Below the pieces are notes generated by a model. It was given only the letters and a program-made list of their open reading frames with translations. It did no database searches and was not told the DNA's origin. Shown one piece after another: positions 48,810-58,476 of a stretch of 64,000 nt of DNA. Position 1 is the stretch's first letter. Each line of letters begins with the position of its first letter. The stretch is taken from positions 221,557 to 285,556 of the forward strand of contig QEVS01000003.1 in assembly GCA_003577245.1 (NCBI GenBank). The letters run 5' to 3'. The stretch is from a bacterium (GTDB lineage: Bacteria > Chloroflexota > Dehalococcoidia > Tepidiformales > Tepidiformaceae). The position numbers and the translations under genes are program-made.

Positions 48810-50256
48810 CCCATGTGACCCGGAGTAATGACCAGGGCTCCATGTCGCATTGAGTGGCGGGCAGGGCGGTAGACACCTCGGGCAGAGACCGCGCGAAACT
48901 CACCGAGAGATCGGGCGTAGAGACGATCTCAATCGAATCGGGGGTTTGCCCCGCATTCAGACTCTCGAAGTGCAATCGCACCGCCTCCGATGAGGCATTC
49001 TGTGCGAGCAATGTCGATGAACCGTCTACGTGGCGGAAGAGGGCTCCCTCGACATCGAGGAAGGATTCCTCGGCGGCAATTCCACGGCTCATCACCTGAG
49101 CGGCACCCTCGGCGCGGACCCCTTCGTAAGTTGAGTCGCCGTTCGCCGCCAGGTTAAACCAGCGAATCAACAAGGATGAGCCCATCGGCTTCCATCCTTC
49201 GGATGAATCGATGGGGCGTGCGATGGCCCACACCCCGCCATCGAAGAAAAAAGCATGGTAGCTTATGACTGTAACAAGAGGGTGGCGCAAGAGCGCAAGT
49301 CCCTGGCGCGCGCAGACGTGCAGCCACATGCCGTTAAAGACGGGCCGCCCACCCTGGATAGTCGCAGCAATCTCGCCGGCGCCCCATTCTGTCACCCAGA
49401 TTTCCTTACCTGGCATCTTGGCGGCTGTGTAATCCAGCGTTCTCTTCAGGCCGGAATCGACTTTTGCGAGTAGCGTGGGCAGTACCACATCGAGATTGCC
49501 CCGGAGGCCCGCATCTGAACTACGTCCGAAGCATTGGTCAATCTCCGCATAGGGATGGACCGTAACCGCGTGGAACCATGGCTCGGGTGTCATTGCCTCA
49601 TCCCACTCCCAGGCCTTCTGCCTTGGGCCCGGCCCGGGCTGCAGCGGAGAACGCCATCGGCTATTCGCTGCCTGCACAGCTATCTTCGTATCCGGCCTGA
49701 GCGACGGCCGCATGGCGTCTACGTATTCGCGCATCAAGGCAATCGTTGTCGGCCAGTCGGGGAACCGCGCCATGGACGTGGCATCACCCAGAAGCCCGAG
49801 AAAGAACTCATTCCCCAACTCGATGCGGCCCGGGAGGACGTTCTTCTCAAGCATGTCGGCAGCCCACGCGGCCTGCTCCTCGGCGGATGAGGTCTCTAGA
49901 TTCGCTACCCACACCAGGCTGGCACCCAGGCGTGCGGCCAACGCGGAAAAGTCCTCTGCTTTGCACCCATTGGGGTGCTCCCGGTAGCTGCGGAGGGCAG
50001 CGGCTCGCATGAATCCGCGATACGGCGATGCTCCGCTTCCGGTCTCTGGAACTTCTAGGCGTCCTGATCGCCAGTCGAAGAAGTTGGCAACACTACCGCC
50101 CGGGAAGCGAAGGTGACCCGGCGCCACCCAGGAGCCAATCACCTCGATCCGGGGGTCTTCATGCGGGATGCTGTAGGGAACGGGCGCGTTGAGACCGAAG
50201 ATATCCCGCGGCAAGAGGCGGCGCCGTCCAGTGAGCCTGAGGTGAACTTCACGCAT
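48793..50256 (-). CDS. Clan GH-A-like glycoside hydrolase
   Basis: A 487-residue protein with features of a retaining (beta/alpha)8 glycosidase: RFPGGSVANFFDWRSG early, RIELGNEFFLG with a likely acid/base Glu (NE), and IWVTEWGAGE with a likely nucleophile Glu. A beta-rich C-terminal domain follows. It recalls the GH39, GH51 and GH79 type of architecture, but the family is not certain. I use the ATG at 50256, preceded by GGAAGGG; a further ATG lies at 50286. The site-C operator is upstream. Confidence 0.75.
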   Translation of the reverse strand: MREVHLRLTGRRRLLPRDIFGLNAPVPYSIPHEDPRIEVIGSWVAPGHLRFPGGSVANFFDWRSGRLEVPETGSGASPYRGFMRAAALRSYREHPNGCKAEDFSALAARLGASLVWVANLETSSAEEQAAWAADMLEKNVLPGRIELGNEFFLGLLGDATSMARFPDWPTTIALMREYVDAMRPSLRPDTKIAVQAANSRWRSPLQPGPGPRQKAWEWDEAMTPEPWFHAVTVHPYAEIDQCFGRSSDAGLRGNLDVVLPTLLAKVDSGLKRTLDYTAAKMPGKEIWVTEWGAGEIAATIQGGRPVFNGMWLHVCARQGLALLRHPLVTVISYHAFFFDGGVWAIARPIDSSEGWKPMGSSLLIRWFNLAANGDSTYEGVRAEGAAQVMSRGIAAEESFLDVEGALFRHVDGSSTLLAQNASSEAVRLHFESLNAGQTPDSIEIVSTPDLSVSFARSLPEVSTALPATQCDMEPWSLLRVTWDARNA

Positions 50257-50337
50257 GGGCTTACCCTTCCACGAGCCAATTGGCACCTTGCCAGCAGGCT
50301 GGCGGAGGCGTCGGGGACTCTCCTCTTACAATCAGAG

Positions 50338-50351
50338 CTGACTGTAGTCGA
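50338..50351. promoter_or_regulatory. Operator candidate, site C
   Basis: CTGACTGTAGTCGA lies upstream of the glycosidase-sulfatase-SDR operon (minus strand) and beside the TetR gene's 3' end. Confidence 0.5.
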
Positions 50352-50428
50352 TTCTATGGATAATGACAATGAGCCGGTCACTGATGTCGCAGATGGCCTG
50401 GCGCCGGCCTGCTTCTGCCGGGTAACCC

Positions 50429-51016
50429 CTAGCGGGATGACCCTCGGAGCACTAGCCGGGCCCGATGGAGCAGTAGCGGAGCGAGCTGGGTGTGAGGGAG
50501 GCCACGTTCAGCCCAGTGAATCACTGCCTGGAGAAATGTCCAGTTCATGATGGCCGCCAGTTCGCTGGCTGAGTACGAAGGGTCAATCTCGCCACGTTCG
50601 TGAGCCGCTGCGAAGATTCGCTGCGCCAGCATCCGAAAACGCGAACTCCCTTCGACGACCAGTGGATGTCCCGCGAGGTGCAAAGTCTCTAGCGCAGCCC
50701 GTGCGACCAGAGGTTGCGGATAACGCTGAAGACGCCTTGCAATTACCACCGCCATTGACTCGAAGATCTCTTCGGAAGGTGCACCCCGGTCGAGCAATGG
50801 GGCCGCCGCCTCGTGTACGGCGTCCGAGCCGCTGGGCATGATCCTTACAAGTAGATGTTCTTTGGTTGGGAAATAGAAATAGAAAGTGCCCTTGGCAATC
50901 CCTGCCTGCTCGCAGATCGTATCCACAGATACCTGGTCGTAGCCACGGTCGGCCCAAAGTGCGAACGCTACATCGATGACCCGCTGGCGCGTCACCCGCG
51001 CGCGCTCCTGCTTCAT
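50429..51016 (-). CDS. TetR-family transcriptional regulator
   Basis: A 195-residue regulator. The helix-turn-helix is near the N-terminus (RVIDVAFALWADRGYDQVSV, then ICEQAGIAKGTFYFYFPTKE). The remainder is an all-helical ligand domain. Start at 51016 has only a weak ribosome-binding site; an upstream non-ATG start cannot be excluded. Its central place among the operator sites makes it the best candidate for binding them, though no site lies directly in front of its own start. Confidence 0.88.
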   Translation of the reverse strand: MKQERARVTRQRVIDVAFALWADRGYDQVSVDTICEQAGIAKGTFYFYFPTKEHLLVRIMPSGSDAVHEAAAPLLDRGAPSEEIFESMAVVIARRLQRYPQPLVARAALETLHLAGHPLVVEGSSRFRMLAQRIFAAAHERGEIDPSYSASELAAIMNWTFLQAVIHWAERGLPHTQLAPLLLHRARLVLRGSSR

Positions 51017-52252
51017 CTTCGCAATTCGGGGTACGGCCGCCGGTGAATTCGCAATCCGAGAGGGCGTGGACAAGCTGCATGAACCTTTTTCAAAGCACGA
51101 TATTGCAATCCTGACGCGTGCGTGCCAATGAATCAAGGAGGCGCACACTCAGCGGTGGCGTCGGGGCCACCATTGCCGAGGTGCTGGCGCTCGCTCGGCT
51201 GACACTTCGTTCTGAGTTTAGGTCTTAGCGGAGGAGGACTGGTGGGCCGGGCAGAACAGCGTTCCACGGGAAGTGTGTCAGCGCGGCGACCAGGAGCTCG
51301 CAAGGTGAGCTGCCAAGCAGGCGCGTTCTGTTCGAGGTTCCAGCAACCTCGCGGGACCTGAGTTGCCCCTAACACCAGGTCCGCAGCGTTAAGCTCCTGT
51401 GTTGGCGATCGGTGCGCGGAGTGTCGCCCTCTGCAGCCTGGTGGTTGAGCCGATTACATTTGCATCCGGGGTTTGCAGGGTGGCAGCAGGAGCGACAGCT
51501 CCACAGTCCTTGCCGGTGCCGGCCTCATGCGCATCGTCCCCTCTCACAATCAGGAACTGGCCTGAGTCCAGACGCGTCCTCTCAGGGGCAATCCGCCATG
51601 GATGGTCATCCTGTGCAGACGTGGCCGTTCTGTACAGGCCCCGACAAGGCTGGTGCCCGGGCCAGAGTGACCCGCATTGTGCACAGGATGCGCAGCACCT
51701 TGCTGGCGTGGGAACGGCAGAAAACCAGCTCGCGGGAATTAGAGGCGGCCGTCGGAACCTGGAGTTGGCAGCTGCGAGGAACCCGGCTTCTCCGCCGGAC
51801 CTCCGCCACTGTGCCCAGTTGCCGGCCGTGTTCGGGATCCACCCAGGCGGCGGGCGACCGGAAGGGCATCCCGTGACCTTTCTGCATCCTTGCGTGGTAC
51901 TCCCGAACGGGGATGACCAGGCCGAGCATTGCCCCGTGCAGCCGATTCGCACGGGGCATGGGCTCCGTTGTCCTGTCCGAGGCGTTCACCCACCCGATAC
52001 CTCGCCAAGACTACAGGCCCGAACTGGTGACGGGTTCCCATCTGGAGTCCTGAGCGGTTGCATCTTCTCCATCCCATCGAGAGAGTTGCAGCAATGGCCA
52101 GCCCCACAACCGCTCAGGCCAGGCGCGCCCGTAGAGGCGCGCCCGTGGTGCTCGCAGAACGCGTTTCCGACACGCGATCACCATTCCCGGGTGCAACAGC
52201 TGATGCCGTGGCCGTCTGAGAGACTTCTGAACCCGTGACAGCCACGCTATAG
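51017..52252. other. Intergenic region, no gene supported
   Basis: About 1.2 kb between the TetR gene and site B. Several overlapping open frames exist on both strands, but none has a ribosome-binding site, a recognisable domain or a natural start, so I call no gene. It could hold a decayed gene. Confidence 0.5.
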
Positions 52253-52266
52253 TTGACGCTGGTCGA
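52253..52266. promoter_or_regulatory. Operator candidate, site B
   Basis: TTGACGCTGGTCGA followed by TATACA at 52268-52273, 50 bases ahead of the second sulfatase gene. It matches site A at most positions over 21 bases, including the TATACA. Confidence 0.6.
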
Positions 52267-52317
52267 TTATACAGCGAGACTGTGCACCCCTGCAGACCGT
52301 ACGTCAGGAATGAAGTC

Positions 52318-53766
52318 ATGCTGGAATCACGGCCCAACGTAGTCCTGATCATGCCTGACCAGCACCGGGGCAGCATACTTGGGTGTGCCGGCGAACCCGT
52401 GATCTCGACACCGAACCTCGATCGGATTGCGGCCGAGGGCATCAGGTTCTCGCGCACCTCGAGCCAGTCGCCCCTCTGTCAGCCGGCACGCGCTTCCTTC
52501 CTCACAGGCCGTTATCCACACCAGCACGGCTGCATCATCAATGAGCGGAACTTCCCGAGCCCCGAAGAGCCTAACTTCTTGCACACCCTGCGGGCGGCCG
52601 GTTACCACGTCGCGGGCGTCGGCAAGGTGCATGTCGGCACCGTTCCGCGCGGGGAGGACCGCCTTTCGCATCTGATGCAGTACGGCTTCAACGAACTGGA
52701 CGAAGCGACCGGCAAGATATCCTTCCTCAAAGGGAACAACCGCTATACCCGGGTCCTTGCAGAAGCAGGGGTTCTGGATTCGTACCGGAAGGACATGCTG
52801 GAGCGGATTGCGAAGATGGCCGACGATCGGCCGGGCGCCTTCTTGCGCACCTTCGAGGTCGATGGAGTCGACAGGCAAGAACCCTGGTACGCTGGGCCTG
52901 CTCCAGTGCCGCCGGAGTTGTTCATCGACAATTACGTCGGTCGTTCGGCCGTGGAATGGATAAAGGGTTTCGATCGCGAGCAGCCGTTCTGTCTCTGGGT
53001 GGGGTTCTGTGGTCCACACGACCCTTATGATGCACCCCAGGAATATGCAAACCCTTACCTTGCACGGTTCGCCAGCATTCCGGTGGGCCCTTTCCAGCCG
53101 CCAGAGCCGACACCGAGTGAGCGGTACAACCGGCTTCTCGAGTACTTCGGCGTGTATAGTGGCACAGGCCGGATACAGCCCGAACATGTGCGGCGGCTGA
53201 AGGCGTTCTACTACGCAAACGTCTCACTCATCGACGACCAGATCGGTGCAATCCAGATGGCCCTCCGTGAACGCGGTTTTGCCGACAACACGTGGATAGT
53301 CTATACATCAGATCACGGCGACATGCTCGGCGACCATCAGATGCTGTCGAAAGTTCTGATGTACAAAGGGGCGCTCCATGTCCCACTGATTATCCGGCCT
53401 CCCGGAGGCATTGCGGGCAGCGTCGTCGATGACCCCGTCGAGCTGATAGACGGTCCGGCCACCATCCTCGATGGTCTCGGTCTCCTTCCGGTTCGGGATA
53501 GTCATGCACGTTCGCTACTGCCGTATCTCGGTGAGGGCCACCACCCGGCGAAACGCGATGCCGTATTCGCTGAGGTGAACGCCTTCTCAGCCGTCGTGAC
53601 TGAAGGCTTCAAGTACGTAATCGAACGCGATACTGGCGCACCCTGCTTGCTCTTTGACCTGACCACGGACCCGGATGAAAACAGAAACCTGGCGGCGGAA
53701 TCCGGGTGGATAGCGGTCCGTCAGGAGCTCTACAGGCAATTCCTGGCACCGTTTCTAGCGATGTAA
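52318..53766 (+). CDS. Sulfatase (type I, Cys active site, CxPAR variant)
   Basis: A 482-residue sulfatase. The activation motif is CQPARASFLTG, with Ala in place of the usual Ser at the fourth position. Metal and substrate residues are in VLIMPDQHRG and YTSDHGDMLGDH. No signal peptide is visible. I start at 52318, with AGGAA nine bases upstream. It is followed by a propeller protein and is preceded by operator site B. Confidence 0.92.
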   Translation: MLESRPNVVLIMPDQHRGSILGCAGEPVISTPNLDRIAAEGIRFSRTSSQSPLCQPARASFLTGRYPHQHGCIINERNFPSPEEPNFLHTLRAAGYHVAGVGKVHVGTVPRGEDRLSHLMQYGFNELDEATGKISFLKGNNRYTRVLAEAGVLDSYRKDMLERIAKMADDRPGAFLRTFEVDGVDRQEPWYAGPAPVPPELFIDNYVGRSAVEWIKGFDREQPFCLWVGFCGPHDPYDAPQEYANPYLARFASIPVGPFQPPEPTPSERYNRLLEYFGVYSGTGRIQPEHVRRLKAFYYANVSLIDDQIGAIQMALRERGFADNTWIVYTSDHGDMLGDHQMLSKVLMYKGALHVPLIIRPPGGIAGSVVDDPVELIDGPATILDGLGLLPVRDSHARSLLPYLGEGHHPAKRDAVFAEVNAFSAVVTEGFKYVIERDTGAPCLLFDLTTDPDENRNLAAESGWIAVRQELYRQFLAPFLAM

Positions 53767-53807
53767 GCAACCGGCAATAGTGAAAGGCAGCCCCTGGGAG
53801 TGAATAT

Positions 53808-54833
53808 ATGCGGAAACAGAGAACCGAATACTTGAGACCTATCCCCGATGGGTTCGATATCATCTATGCATCAAGCGTAGTAGGCGACCGAACAGGCAAT
53901 GGTCAGCGAGCAATTGATCTCTGGGCAATGAACTCTGGCTCATGCATGAGTTCCCGCATTGCATGGGGTGGCTATATACATAACCACTTCTGTTCCTCGC
54001 CAGGCGGTCGCTATATAGCGACCAACCGTATCATGGAGGATACTAACGGCAATGGTATCCTCGATGTTTGGGACCGAAAACAGCTCTTCATTCTTGATCT
54101 TGAGGACGGGAATGAATGGCCATTATACCCGGAGTTCAATGCAGGCTGGGGCGGAATTGATTGGTCCCTGGATGGCGAATGGATCTATCTCTCTATGTCG
54201 AGAATGGCATGGTCTGGTGGAACAGACATCTACCGCATGCACCCAGACGGGTCTGGTATCGAGAATCTCACGGTGGGGATTGAGAAACGCCTTGGGCCGG
54301 CTGGGACAGTAAGGAAGTTCGTCAGCGATGTGGGTGTATCGCATGATGGAGAATGGATAGCCTTCCTTTACAGCCCTCGTCAAGGCGAAACCACGGTGGG
54401 CGTGACTACGACCAAGAGCCGCATTGCCGTGTGTCGTATTGACGGGACTGAAGCGCAGTTCATTACTGACGGCGGTACCCTCCCCTCCAAGAAGCGTGGC
54501 GCATGGCATGCGGGCGATTTCGATCCTGAGTTCAGCCCCGACGGCCAGGAGATCGTATTCAGTCGAATGACGGATTCTGGCATGAACGGAGAGCTATCGA
54601 GCTTCGACATCATGCAATGCCGAACTGACGGAACGAACCTTCGTCGCCTGACATCCGACCGCGACCCGGCCGGCAAAGGCATTCCCGATTGGGCTGAGGA
54701 TGGCCGAATTATCTACATGGTCATCGATGCGCGTGACAGCTACGTGGGACCGGAGGTAATGAGCGCAGATGGGTCGACCGTGCGGCGGTATCCCGAGGCA
54801 CGGGGAACTCACTTCCGTTGGGTCCCAGGATGA
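53808..54833 (+). CDS. TolB/PD40-type beta-propeller protein
   Basis: A 341-residue protein with repeated WD40-like (PD40) strands such as GGIDWSLDGEWIYLS, DIYRMHPDGSGIENLT and FDPEFSPDGQEIVFSR, giving roughly five to six blades. There is no signal peptide. Such propellers bind or process ligands, and some are lyases. It begins 42 bases after the sulfatase and is probably in the same transcript. Confidence 0.8.
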   Translation: MRKQRTEYLRPIPDGFDIIYASSVVGDRTGNGQRAIDLWAMNSGSCMSSRIAWGGYIHNHFCSSPGGRYIATNRIMEDTNGNGILDVWDRKQLFILDLEDGNEWPLYPEFNAGWGGIDWSLDGEWIYLSMSRMAWSGGTDIYRMHPDGSGIENLTVGIEKRLGPAGTVRKFVSDVGVSHDGEWIAFLYSPRQGETTVGVTTTKSRIAVCRIDGTEAQFITDGGTLPSKKRGAWHAGDFDPEFSPDGQEIVFSRMTDSGMNGELSSFDIMQCRTDGTNLRRLTSDRDPAGKGIPDWAEDGRIIYMVIDARDSYVGPEVMSADGSTVRRYPEARGTHFRWVPG

Positions 54834-55254
54834 GGTTGTGAGCCTTGTGGGGATTCGGTACCCGGGACGCCTGCCGATCTCCCCCGCTTGTCAGTGCACC
54901 CGGCATGCGCTCGAAGGAAAGCACGCCACAATTGTGCTGCGCTCGCAACGGGTCCATGAGCAGCCAGGCACAGATGGTCCCCCGGGCAGGGACGCCAGCA
55001 GAATGCCCTGCTCGCAAGTTGTATAGCGGTCTCGGCGGTCCGCCTGGCCGTGGTTGGCCCTGGTGAGCCAAGACCTTCGAATTGGCCTGTCTTCAGACGC
55101 GCCGCACCAACTGCGACGGAGCGGCAGTCTGGCCTGTCGACAGGGTGTCTTCAGCGGGACGATAGCGTACGCGGATTGTTGCCGTATGAGAGCCCACTGA
55201 GCCAGAAGCGATAGAGACCATGTGGACCAGCCCCTACGGTGTTGGGCGGAGGTT
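54834..55254. other. Intergenic region with a 12-bp palindrome
   Basis: No gene is supported. CCTGTCGACAGG at 55133-55144 is a perfect palindrome; GGCCTGTC also occurs at 55084, so the stretch may hold regulatory or terminator elements between the convergent propeller and small-protein genes. Confidence 0.4.
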
Positions 55255-55581
55255 TCAAGACGGCGTTCCCGAGACCTCCCAGCCCCATGCCCGTGCGGTG
55301 TTCTGCACCGCTCGTGACGACCATTCCTCCCCCACCGCATCGTGCACCGCACCGATCAGCTCAAGGAGTTCCAGGTCGATCTCATCCTCGGACGGTGGTG
55401 CTTCTGGAGCCTCGAGTACAATTGAGATGACCGCGCGCGTACCTTCCACTGCAATGTCAAAGACCCGGCCCGAGGGTGCTGTCCAACGGGGGCCGATCTC
55501 GCGGATGGCCCTCACGAACTCGCCGGGCAGGCCTTCGTCGGCCAGTACTGGCATGAGCGGGACAACTGGCTGGTCATTCAT
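55255..55581 (-). CDS. Uncharacterised small acidic protein
   Basis: A 108-residue acidic protein (DEIDLELLELIGAV, then AVHDAVGEEW) with no recognised domain. It overlaps the dehalogenase-like gene by an ATGA junction, so it is likely translated with it. No signal peptide or metal motif is visible. Confidence 0.6.
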   Translation of the reverse strand: MNDQPVVPLMPVLADEGLPGEFVRAIREIGPRWTAPSGRVFDIAVEGTRAVISIVLEAPEAPPSEDEIDLELLELIGAVHDAVGEEWSSRAVQNTARAWGWEVSGTPS

Positions 55582-56501
55582 CGGTAGGACTCCTCGGCCA
55601 CCCTGATGCAGGCATCTGCGCAGGCCTGCGGGTCATATTCCTGGACGAAGTGGCGGCCGCCGGAAACGACATGAACGGGGTGTTCACCCCCCCGGGGCAA
55701 CCTCTGCTGTAGGGCCGCACCCTGTTCGCCCAGCGGAAAGACGACGTCCGCGTCACCCCAGACAAAGCGTACGGGCACATCCAGACTGGCTAATCGCTCC
55801 CAGAGTGCGTCGGCCAGGGCCTGAGTCGGGTGCTCGCTACCGAGCGAAATCGCGCGCGGAAAGGCAAGTGTGCCTCCGGGTCCTCCGTGGTACTCGAACG
55901 GCAGCGTGTATGCAGTCCAGGCGGGTCCAATTTGAACCGAAGGTGGACCGGAAAGGCGGATGCCATTCACGAACATCCGCCTGCGGGAAAGCAGAAGTGG
56001 CCCGCTCAAAGGTCCATGAAGGGTGCGCCACGGAAAGACCCGGCGATGAAAGAGCGAGGCCTCACCCCAAAACGTGTTCGCGAGGACTAGACCCCGTATG
56101 AACCCTGGCTGTGCAAGTTCGAGACCGAGGCCAATCGGCCCGCCCCAATCCTGGCAGAAAATCACGGCCTCTCGGACCCCTGTCTGTCGAAGGAGGGCGA
56201 CCGTTCGGCCGATGTGATGGGCTATAGCATAGTCGCCCTCATACCGGGCATGGTCCGAACGTCCGAAGCCGAGGTAGTCGGGTGCAATCACGCGGAAGCC
56301 TGCCGAAGCGACTGCTGGCAGGATGTCGCGATAGATGAACGACCAGGTGGGGTTGCCGTGAAGCAACACAACACAGGGCGCACCCCGATCGCCCTCATCG
56401 AGGTAGTGGAGACGATATCCTGCCACCTCCACCCACCGGGGCTCGAATGGCAGGAGTTCGCAGACCTCTTCAGGCAGCCAGGGTATCATGTTCTTCTCCA
56501 A
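55578..56501 (-). CDS. Haloalkane-dehalogenase-like alpha/beta hydrolase
   Basis: A 307-residue hydrolase. The nucleophile elbow is CQDWGGPIG with Asp118 instead of Ser, and halide-stabilising residues Asn50 (HGNPTWS) and Trp119 are present, as in haloalkane dehalogenases. The acid is in WGDADVVFP and the His in GGRHFVQEYDP. This residue set points to C-halogen bond hydrolysis, but related enzymes act on other substrates, such as fluoroacetate or epoxides. Start is 56501 or 56489. Confidence 0.85.
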   Translation of the reverse strand: MEKNMIPWLPEEVCELLPFEPRWVEVAGYRLHYLDEGDRGAPCVVLLHGNPTWSFIYRDILPAVASAGFRVIAPDYLGFGRSDHARYEGDYAIAHHIGRTVALLRQTGVREAVIFCQDWGGPIGLGLELAQPGFIRGLVLANTFWGEASLFHRRVFPWRTLHGPLSGPLLLSRRRMFVNGIRLSGPPSVQIGPAWTAYTLPFEYHGGPGGTLAFPRAISLGSEHPTQALADALWERLASLDVPVRFVWGDADVVFPLGEQGAALQQRLPRGGEHPVHVVSGGRHFVQEYDPQACADACIRVAEESYR

Positions 56502-56506
56502 AAAAG

Positions 56507-56520
56507 CTGACCAGAGTCTA
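56507..56520. promoter_or_regulatory. Operator candidate, site D
   Basis: CTGACCAGAGTCTA, the most divergent copy, lies between the dehalogenase-like gene (-) and the ABC transporter genes (+). Confidence 0.4.
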
Positions 56521-56688
56521 TTCTTTTGGTCTGAGATGCGCTAGTGTGTCCGCGATCGTGGAGGAAGGCATCCATCCACGCGCGTCCAGTCGAGTTCTCG
56601 ATGTCCATTGGCCAGCAGCCGAAGGGGGGAGTCGCCAGGCATCAGCAGACTTGACGGTTTCGCTGGCAGCGAGAGGAGAAATGCAACC

Positions 56689-58398
56689 ATGACCAACGTC
56701 GATTACGAGAGCTACTGGAACGTTCGGGCCCGCCGGCTGTCACGCCGCAGGCTCTTACACGGAGTGGGCGTCACCGCAGTAGGCGCGGCAGCCGTCAGCC
56801 TGGTGGGATGCGGCGACGACGATGACGACGCAAACGAGCCCGATTTGGTGGCCACTGCGGCACCTTCGGCCCAAGCGACCGAACAGCCGCGAGCGGGCGG
56901 CGTCTTGCGCCAGGCGGACGGGGCCGATCCGACGCACTTCAGCCCGTTTCACCAGCCCGCGGACGCACCCCTCTGGAACGTGTGGAGGCGCCACAGCGGC
57001 TACTGGGACACGCTCTGGAGCATGCGCGAGTCGGATGACCCGTTGAACCAGGTACAGCTTCGGCTCGCGGAGTCCATCGAGCAGCCGGACGAACTCACCT
57101 ACATCGTCAAGATGCGCGAAGCCTTCTTCCACAATCAACCGCTGAGCGCGTCCAATAGCAAGGTCAACGGCCGCATGTTGACCGCTGAGGATGTTGTGGC
57201 TCGCTATGCCTTTATCCGCAAACCGCCCGCCGTGAGCAATACCCTCATCAACTCTCAGTTGACGGTCACTGCACTCGAACCGCTCAGACTGCAGTTCAAG
57301 ACATCCGTTCCGGCCGGCCTCTTTTACGAAGCATCTAACTCCGGGGCAATGTTAAGGGGACAGGAAGTGCCCAGGGAGATGCTTGACGAGGAAACCCTAA
57401 AGAATGATGTGCCCATCGGCACGGGCCTGTTCATGTTCAAGAGCATTCAACTGGGTAGCAGCGAAGAAGCTGTACGCAATCCCGGCTACTTCCTCAAGGA
57501 TCATCCCTACCTCGCTGGAAAGCAGTTCACGCTGGTGCCGGACCCTGCAGCTCGTGAGGTAGCATTCCGGGCCGGTCAGTTAGACTATCTTGAGTTTGTC
57601 GACGTGAAACAAGCAGATGCCGTAACGGCCGATATGGGTTCCCGGATCAAGCATATCGCGTTTCCTACAAGTAAGGGCATATCGTGCGTTATGAATCTCA
57701 AGCGACCTCCTTTCAATGATGTGAGAGTACGCGAAGCAGTATATCGCGGCATAGATGTGGACCGCTTGATTCGTATTGTCTGGTTTGGAGACGCAGTTCG
57801 TACAGGTTATTTTTCGGATGCTGCTACAGCGCGCTTCCCACTTGGTTATAAAGCAGTGGAACAATATGTTGGATATGATAAAGCGAGGGCAAAACAATTG
57901 CTTGATGCTTCGAATTATGATGGACATACATTGGCATTTGTTATTCCCAACGATACACCATCTCTGGCGGATGCTGCTCGGCTTATCGCGGAAGACTTGC
58001 AGGCAATTGGATTCAAGACTGAACTGCAGCCAGAGGCACGAAACATCTTCCTTAAGCGAATATCGCCGAAACCCGGTGATTTCGATTTCACGCTTGCAGG
58101 TCTGCAGGACTACGAGCTGGCCCAGTCCAAGACCGGGAACTTCTTTAAGAATGGGACTCTCGAGGATCCGGAGATTGACGCGCTGCTAGCCTCCATCATT
58201 ACTACAGTGGATAATGAGCAACGTAAGGTGCAGTCGCAGAGATTCGAGCTGCTCATGGCCCAGCGCTACAGCCCGCTTGTTCCGTTACTCAGGACCATCG
58301 GCCACGTTGGATGGAGTTCTCGTGTGAAGGGCCTGGACTTCGAAGCCTCGAAGGCGGGAGTGGGAGGCTGGCAGCCAAACATGTGGCTGGACACCTAG
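56689..58398 (+). CDS. ABC transporter substrate-binding protein (peptide/opine/nickel family 5)
   Basis: A 569-residue extracellular solute-binding protein. The N-terminus has a Tat-like SRRRLL motif and a lipobox-like LVGC near residue 41, so it is exported and lipid-anchored. The body matches family 5 binding proteins (YIVKMREAFFHNQPL, ARYAFIRKP, PIGTGLFMFK and FDFTLAGLQ). Start is ATG 56689 after GAGAGGAG. The stretch ~57640-58060 is clearly AT-richer than the rest, suggesting mosaic origin. It feeds the permeases downstream. Confidence 0.9.
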   Translation: MTNVDYESYWNVRARRLSRRRLLHGVGVTAVGAAAVSLVGCGDDDDDANEPDLVATAAPSAQATEQPRAGGVLRQADGADPTHFSPFHQPADAPLWNVWRRHSGYWDTLWSMRESDDPLNQVQLRLAESIEQPDELTYIVKMREAFFHNQPLSASNSKVNGRMLTAEDVVARYAFIRKPPAVSNTLINSQLTVTALEPLRLQFKTSVPAGLFYEASNSGAMLRGQEVPREMLDEETLKNDVPIGTGLFMFKSIQLGSSEEAVRNPGYFLKDHPYLAGKQFTLVPDPAAREVAFRAGQLDYLEFVDVKQADAVTADMGSRIKHIAFPTSKGISCVMNLKRPPFNDVRVREAVYRGIDVDRLIRIVWFGDAVRTGYFSDAATARFPLGYKAVEQYVGYDKARAKQLLDASNYDGHTLAFVIPNDTPSLADAARLIAEDLQAIGFKTELQPEARNIFLKRISPKPGDFDFTLAGLQDYELAQSKTGNFFKNGTLEDPEIDALLASIITTVDNEQRKVQSQRFELLMAQRYSPLVPLLRTIGHVGWSSRVKGLDFEASKAGVGGWQPNMWLDT

Positions 58399-58476
58399 GC
58401 ACGATGCTTGACGGCAAGGGCACTGGCACTGGTCGCCAGCTGAGGGAAAGCGAATGAAGCAGGAGGAGCGCTTTCC

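Noticed and set aside
51399..52238. 279-codon plus-strand frame in the TetR-sulfatase gap
   Set aside because: No family, no ribosome-binding site, and overlapping frames of similar length on the other strand.
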